Program-made: the position numbers and the translations under genes
Part shown: positions 58,360-64,000 of the stretch, in pieces
Position numbering within the stretch: position 1 is the stretch's first letter
How the letters are laid out: every line of letters starts with the position of its first letter
Notes under the pieces: model-generated
What the model saw: the letters and a program-made list of their open reading frames with translations, nothing else
Database searches by the model: none
Told to the model about the DNA's origin: nothing
NCBI GenBank assembly: GCA_964187655.1
Contig: CAXLMP010000007.1
Location: 44,164-108,163 of the forward strand
Direction: 5' to 3'
Length of the DNA: 64,000 bases
Source of the DNA: Lentimonas sp002292345
Lineage (GTDB): Bacteria; Verrucomicrobiota; Verrucomicrobiia; Opitutales; Coraliomargaritaceae

Positions 58360-60267
58360 TTACTGCGCGCGAGGCTTTATTTCTGGCAATGTCACCGTCG
58401 CTCGCTTGCCAGTGGCTCGATCGCCTTCGACAATTGCGCGGCGTTTGCCCTGTAATAATGTCAAGCGATGCCCAGTGACTTTGCCGCTATCGTCCGTCAC
58501 CACGGCATTGCCCTCTAGCACTACTTTGCTTTTCAGCGCGTAAATCGTCGCCTTGTCGCAAGTGGCCACACGACCTGTTTGCTTAAACTCGACATTATCA
58601 AATGCCTCAATTGTCTGCACGGACATCTGCGATTCCTTCGCCTCAGCATCTTGCTCAGCAACGGCAGTCACATCTAAACGCTCACAAAGCGCGTGTAAAT
58701 TCGTACCACTCACCGAGACTGAATCGGTGAAGCGAAAGAGCGTCTTGTCAGTCTCTTCAATCATGCGCAGCGCTTTCGATTGCACCACCGTTTCACTTCC
58801 CGATGCTTGCGGCGCCGGTGCTGCCTGCTGGCCCGAATTCGGCTGCAACGTCAACGCCGGCATAATCTCATAGCCCAAATCAGCTATCTCTGGTAAAACA
58901 ACCTTCACGCGCTTATCGGTATCGCTGTGGACTATAGCGATGCTCGGTTTGAGTTCTATACGATCGCCAGTTATGACCACCTCGCCATTAGTCACTCGTG
59001 GAAAGCCCATCAGTTCCGCGCGTTCCTCTTGCGGATAAAAAATCGCCTGATCACTGGTCGCGACTTTGTTGTCCTGCTCAATACGCACGGCTCCGACGGC
59101 CTCCACTCGACGCACCTCTCCGACTTTGAGGATTTCAGCATCACCTGCGACTTGCTCAGGCGCGGCAGTGGTGGTGCCGGCCGCATTCTTTACCGGTTGG
59201 TCAGCAAACAACGTTAACTGGTTCGAATGCATCATCATCAGACCTGACATCACTGCCACCGAACCATCAAAAAGAAATTGATTACCCGCGTCCAACTCGC
59301 GCATCGTGATCGAATCGGCCAGTACAATCGTCTCCGTACTCTCGAGCTGAGCGCCCAAAACCCCAAGTCCTTCCGCCTGCGATACGATCAATTGTGCACG
59401 GCCATCGTCCACATCACCGGTGACAAAAACTAGCCCTTCCTCACTTCGAATCTTCGCACCACTCAAATATGCCCCCGAAGCAGCCCATATTTCTGGGTTA
59501 CCAGTAAATTCAGCTGCCTGCTCACGCAGCCTGAACTCGGCATGGCCCGCCTTTAATACGTGGTCGCCTTGCTGAATCTCGACCTGGTCGGTCGCAATCA
59601 GTTGACGAATCGAGTCGATTCTCCCACCCCCAACGGTGGAGCCATCGCTCTGCTTACCCTTCGGCGCATCTGCAATCGCCATCAATACTTCACACTTCAA
59701 ATCCATCTCACCAGAGGCGGCATGCACCGAATCGTTAAATGTGAAATGGTAAGCGTCCGCAGTGGTTAGCAACAATAGGCTACGGCTATGGATCTCAGTC
59801 AGCTCAACCGCGGGACCCTCTGGGGCGACCGCACCAGTAAGCATACCTGCCATACCTTGGGTAAACTCCACCACCACATCAAACTTCACCTCGATTTCCT
59901 TGGTCAGGCCGTTCCACGTCCAGCCCACGCCAGACACTTTGAAATTCGCCCCGACGATTTCGATCGACCCGTCCGACACCGCAAGACTTTCCGTAGTGAG
60001 CAGTGTCGCCTCTGGGCTATCCATTGTCATTTCCAGTGCCATACGTTCGTCACCCGAATAGACGCGCAGCGCCATCTCTTCGATCCGAATCTGCTCAGCA
60101 CTGTCATAGATTCCTTTGCCCCCCTGCAGCACCCACTGCGTGTAACCATTCTCACCAAATCGAGGAAGCCTGAAATTTTGCACTGGCGCACTGGGCGTCA
60201 TCTGCGCCTGCAGTGTGCAAACACACAAAAGGCCAGCAATCGAACGAAGTAAGGATTTAGATAACAT
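58360..60267 (-). CDS. LptC-LptA-like fusion for LPS transport
   Basis: 635 residues from the ATG at 60267; the frame upstream adds about 30 unlikely residues. A signal peptide covers about 1-22 (ending LQA-Q). Residues about 30-190 resemble LptC (one beta-jellyroll with NGLTKEIEVKFDVVVEFTQG), a middle region (about 190-350) is of unclear nature, and the end (about 370-620) has repeated LptA/OstA-type strands (SDQAIFYPQEERAELMGFP; CDKATIYALKSKVVLEG). Such proteins form the periplasmic bridge carrying LPS to the outer membrane. Separate LptC and LptA are the rule elsewhere, so a fusion is notable. Confidence 0.78.
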   Translation of the reverse strand: MLSKSLLRSIAGLLCVCTLQAQMTPSAPVQNFRLPRFGENGYTQWVLQGGKGIYDSAEQIRIEEMALRVYSGDERMALEMTMDSPEATLLTTESLAVSDGSIEIVGANFKVSGVGWTWNGLTKEIEVKFDVVVEFTQGMAGMLTGAVAPEGPAVELTEIHSRSLLLLTTADAYHFTFNDSVHAASGEMDLKCEVLMAIADAPKGKQSDGSTVGGGRIDSIRQLIATDQVEIQQGDHVLKAGHAEFRLREQAAEFTGNPEIWAASGAYLSGAKIRSEEGLVFVTGDVDDGRAQLIVSQAEGLGVLGAQLESTETIVLADSITMRELDAGNQFLFDGSVAVMSGLMMMHSNQLTLFADQPVKNAAGTTTAAPEQVAGDAEILKVGEVRRVEAVGAVRIEQDNKVATSDQAIFYPQEERAELMGFPRVTNGEVVITGDRIELKPSIAIVHSDTDKRVKVVLPEIADLGYEIMPALTLQPNSGQQAAPAPQASGSETVVQSKALRMIEETDKTLFRFTDSVSVSGTNLHALCERLDVTAVAEQDAEAKESQMSVQTIEAFDNVEFKQTGRVATCDKATIYALKSKVVLEGNAVVTDDSGKVTGHRLTLLQGKRRAIVEGDRATGKRATVTLPEIKPRAQ

Positions 60268-60276
60268 AGCGGCTTG

Positions 60277-60308
60277 GGTAAAAAGAAACCCGGATCTGCG
60301 TCCGGGTT
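60277..60308 (-). terminator. aspS terminator
   Basis: On the minus strand AACCCGGA-CGCAGA-TCCGGGTT forms an 8-bp perfect stem, followed by TCTTTTT. It lies between the aspS stop and the lptCA start. Confidence 0.8.
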
Positions 60309-60340
60309 CCAGTTGAAAGTAAACTTTTATTGAAAAGAGT

Positions 60341-62140
<1,800 letters not shown>

Positions 62141-62340
62141 GAGAAAACGCGCGATGAAAACAGCTTCCCCCCACGAAACAAGCACGAAAACGGGATACTT
62201 GCGGCGAACAAAGCCCGAAAACCGCAGAAATACGCACACCCCTGCCCGATTCAGCTGCAGCGACAATTCGCGCATTCCTAACAGCTGGCAACCTCATCCT
62301 AAAAACGCCCCAAAAATATGTATTTTCCGATGACAAAGCA

Positions 62341-62370
62341 TTGACATCCGCGCGTTGAATTAACTTTATG
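62341..62370 (+). promoter_or_regulatory. Candidate tRNA-Asn promoter
   Basis: A perfect -35 TTGACA (62341-62346) and TTTATG (62365-62370) are spaced by 18 bases, about 53 bases before the tRNA 5' end. A second TTGATT further in is also possible. Confidence 0.4.
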
Positions 62371-62423
62371 CCGACTTCAATTTGATTGAGAAGCCCACTG
62401 GGCACTTGATTAAAGAGACTTTT

Positions 62424-62498
<75 letters not shown>

Positions 62499-62503
62499 TT
62501 ATT

Positions 62504-62532
62504 AAGCCTCTCACTTTACCGTGAGGGGCTTA
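62504..62532 (+). terminator. tRNA-Asn terminator-like hairpin
   Basis: AAGCCTCTCAC-TTTACC-GTGAGGGGCTT is an 11-bp stem with one wobble, but only a short T-run follows (TTATCTAT). Confidence 0.6.
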
Positions 62533-62865
62533 TCTATGCGCATCGGACGGGTATTGGTTAATTTGTCTCAAAATACTCTCAGAGTGAGAATAATTAGGCA
62601 ACGTTGCCTAAATCGACCGAAAACGCAACAAATAGGCAAACAAATAGGCAAACACGTCCGACACACCAGCATCAGGTACACAGCAGCAGGGACACAGTGG
62701 CAAGGGGCCGAGGGGGTCGAGCGATCGTCGTGTGTGCAGTTACACTAATACGTTCTACAGCCTCAGAAAAAATACATTTCAGATCCTGCCACACGACTAC
62801 GCTGCTAATCTAATTTCGTGGCATTTTGAATTGCCAGAATCATCTTGTAAGATAGCGTTTGCTTC
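62533..62865. other. Region between tRNA-Asn and the first small gene
   Basis: No convincing gene. Apart from the TAGGCAA palindrome and direct repeats described separately, the DNA shows only short CAGGNACA-type repetition around 62670-62700. A 75-codon frame starting at 62521 overlaps the tRNA terminator and looks spurious. Confidence 0.5.
62594..62653. repeat. 18-bp perfect palindrome and two 12-bp direct repeats sharing TAGGCAA
   Basis: 62594-62611 reads TTAGGCAACGTTGCCTAA, a perfect palindrome. 62630-62641 and 62642-62653 are identical tandem copies of AAATAGGCAAAC. The core TAGGCAA thus occurs four times in 60 bases. This is typical of operator arrays, integrase arm sites or iterons, and lies about 100 bp downstream of tRNA-Asn. 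Confidence 0.85.
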
Positions 62866-63084
62866 ATGTTTTTCTTAGCCGAAATTAATTGGATTCAAGG
62901 ATTGGTAGTGTTGGGTAAGGTAATTGTGGCGATTGTGGCGTTTATCTCTATTACTCTCCTCCTCGACTCGAAATTAGAAAAATATAAGATAGGCAGAGGG
63001 ATGCTTGTTTTTATGCCTGCAGTTTGCTGGACCGTATTTTTATTCTGGGTAGCGTATGGCGCATTCTTTTTCTCTGCCCCCTAG
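62866..63084 (+). CDS. Small membrane protein of unknown function
   Basis: 72 residues with two predicted membrane helices (about 12-34 and 46-68) separated by a short charged loop (DSKLEKYKIGRG). There is no known motif. It is AT-richer than the genes before tRNA-Asn and sits in the possible accessory region. The start ATG lacks a Shine-Dalgarno sequence, like most genes here. It may be a toxin-like or phage-derived small protein; nothing in the sequence decides. Confidence 0.5.
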   Translation: MFFLAEINWIQGLVVLGKVIVAIVAFISITLLLDSKLEKYKIGRGMLVFMPAVCWTVFLFWVAYGAFFFSAP

Positions 63085-63292
63085 AAGCCTCACACGACCA
63101 GAAGCCTCAGCAATGGGCCTAGGATGCCGCAGGAGGGTCTTTGATTGCTTACCAATGGTAGGTGTCGCGTTGCTTGAATTGGCGGTGACCAGGCTTGTGT
63201 ATTGTGCAGCTAAATTTCTGTTAGTCAATGGTTTACGTAAGCGATAAACAAACACGACCATACGCGCGATCTAAGCCACTAGGCTACTCGGT

Positions 63293-63772
63293 TTACTCAA
63301 CTCGCTTGAACCTGAGTCCCTCAATATCATAATTCTCATAAGTGAAGGGTAACTCGACGAAGTTTACATCAAATTGACCACCAGCAATCAGATCGCCAGA
63401 GGATTGAATATCAAAAAGTATTTTTAACACACTAAATACTACAGGAGACAATTCGTCAGGCTCATCCCACAGCTTAGTAGTGGTAGTGATTCTGCCGTCA
63501 TTTAGACTCCACGCTCCAGATTCCTCGATGCCGTCCATAGGCACAGGTTCACGGGTCTTAACGATAGATTTCCTCAATCTGTTCTCCTTCAGCGTAAAGG
63601 TTCCCGACTCGGCAAGATCCAGAACCCACGTTGTCGAATAATACGTTGCAGAACTCTGTGGCTCCTTGATCTCAGCGGTCTCATAGACGCCAGCGACGTC
63701 TTTCATGGATTTACCGCACCCAGTGAGGATGCAGGCGATCAGTATTAGGATTCCAGATGCTTGAACTTTCAT
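63293..63772 (-). CDS. Putative lipoprotein
   Basis: About 159 residues from the ATG at 63772 (MKVQASGILIL). A signal peptide ends in the lipobox LTGC (Cys near residue 20), so the mature protein would be lipid-anchored. The remainder is beta-rich (YYSTTWVLDLAESGTFTL, GIEESGAWSLNDGRITTTTKLW), resembling small lipocalin-like or copper-resistance-type beta proteins without a clear family. It belongs to the low-identity region after tRNA-Asn. Confidence 0.65.
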   Translation of the reverse strand: MKVQASGILILIACILTGCGKSMKDVAGVYETAEIKEPQSSATYYSTTWVLDLAESGTFTLKENRLRKSIVKTREPVPMDGIEESGAWSLNDGRITTTTKLWDEPDELSPVVFSVLKILFDIQSSGDLIAGGQFDVNFVELPFTYENYDIEGLRFKRVE

Positions 63773-63851
63773 GCTTAATAACGTGCGCAGCTTAGATTCC
63801 TTCGTCAATAATTACGTTGCAGAGAGAGGATAATCAAAACAACAATCTGGC

Positions 63852-64000
63852 ATGGAAAATATATCTACTGGAGCAGGCATATTCTACGGGCTTCTGGTTT
63901 TGTCCTTCGTGATTCTGATCGTAAAGACTAAAGACACATGGAAATGGGGTCGGATATTCTCGGTTATCATTGGCCTGCCGATCCTGGCAATTGGGGTAAT
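63852..64000 (+). CDS. Partial small membrane protein
   Basis: Starts at the ATG at 63852 and continues past the window end. The visible 49 residues contain one hydrophobic helix (about 8-25), a basic KTKDTWKWGR loop and the beginning of a second helix. It is truncated by the window edge; no family is recognised. Confidence 0.6.
   Translation, partial: MENISTGAGIFYGLLVLSFVILIVKTKDTWKWGRIFSVIIGLPILAIGV

Noticed and set aside
62141..62275. 45-residue N-terminal extension of AspS
   Set aside because: The OB-fold homology begins at MKRTHNC; the upstream residues look like translated noncoding DNA.
62521..62748. 75-codon frame after tRNA-Asn as an integrase fragment
   Set aside because: It starts inside the tRNA terminator and shows none of the integrase motifs.
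63056..63247. 63-codon frame overlapping the end of the small membrane protein
   Set aside because: It overlaps another gene, has no motif and mirrors an equally long minus-strand frame.

Overview
The window reads as a chromosomal segment of a Gram-negative bacterium of the Verrucomicrobiota, most likely class Opitutae (Puniceicoccales/Coraliomargarita-like). The placement is inferred from gene content: an LPS-transport gene set next to hprK, RNase HIII with RNase HII, a DUF3450/ExbB/ExbD/TPR cluster, a secreted nickel superoxide dismutase, SulP and CaCA-type transporters, and a large surface protein with a C-terminal module common in this phylum. Nearly all genes are dense housekeeping or envelope genes. 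Most start codons lack a recognisable Shine-Dalgarno sequence. Three tRNA genes are present (Leu, Tyr, Asn). There are no rRNA genes, no CRISPR array and no insertion sequence with a transposase.

Layout. 0-4 kb: MBL-fold hydrolase, RNase D-like exonuclease, and a conserved 652-residue protein with an RG-rich tail. 4.2-13.7 kb: tRNA-Leu with an unusual AAG anticodon and a tandemly duplicated 3' end, SET-domain protein, GspE/PilB-type ATPase, then a likely co-transcribed energy-coupling cluster (DUF3450 protein, long ExbB, short ExbB, ExbD, two TPR proteins). 13.9-17 kb: rpsO-pnp, then tRNA-Tyr with a palindromic duplication of its 3' end. 17.4-21 kb (minus): unknown protein, prepilin peptidase, aroE, yggS. 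21-30 kb: LysR regulator, two-domain M16 peptidase, Ni-SOD convergent with a DtxR/MntR-type regulator, metal permease, CaCA-like exchanger. 30-38 kb: fmt, exonuclease, hisN-like phosphatase, SulP transporter, small hydrolase, coiled-coil membrane protein, MFS transporter, rnhB. 38-49 kb: matrixin-like surface metalloprotease, katG, rnhC, mutY, U32/RlhA-like protein. 49-62 kb: Spx/ArsC-like protein, hisS, HU, a ClpX-like ATPase without zinc finger, ubiE/menG, dnaA, hprK, lptB, an LptC-LptA fusion, aspS. 62.4-64 kb: tRNA-Asn followed by repeats and small unrecognised membrane and lipoprotein genes that look accessory.

The least ordinary material is in the repeats. (1) A CTC/GAG-rich, partly palindromic repeat family lies between genes and also in frame inside at least four genes (yggS tail, metal permease linker, mutY C-terminal domain, U32 protein interdomain region). 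(2) Two tRNA genes have their 3' ends plus terminators duplicated downstream. In the Tyr case a perfect inverted copy of the tRNA 3' end lies just beyond the terminator. (3) Downstream of tRNA-Asn, an 18-bp perfect palindrome and two direct repeats share the core TAGGCAA, as at an integration or regulator site. Among proteins, the Ni-SOD with a conventional signal peptide ending exactly at its metal-binding His, the zinc-finger-less ClpX paralog, and the ExbB/ExbD cluster lacking a visible TonB deserve attention.
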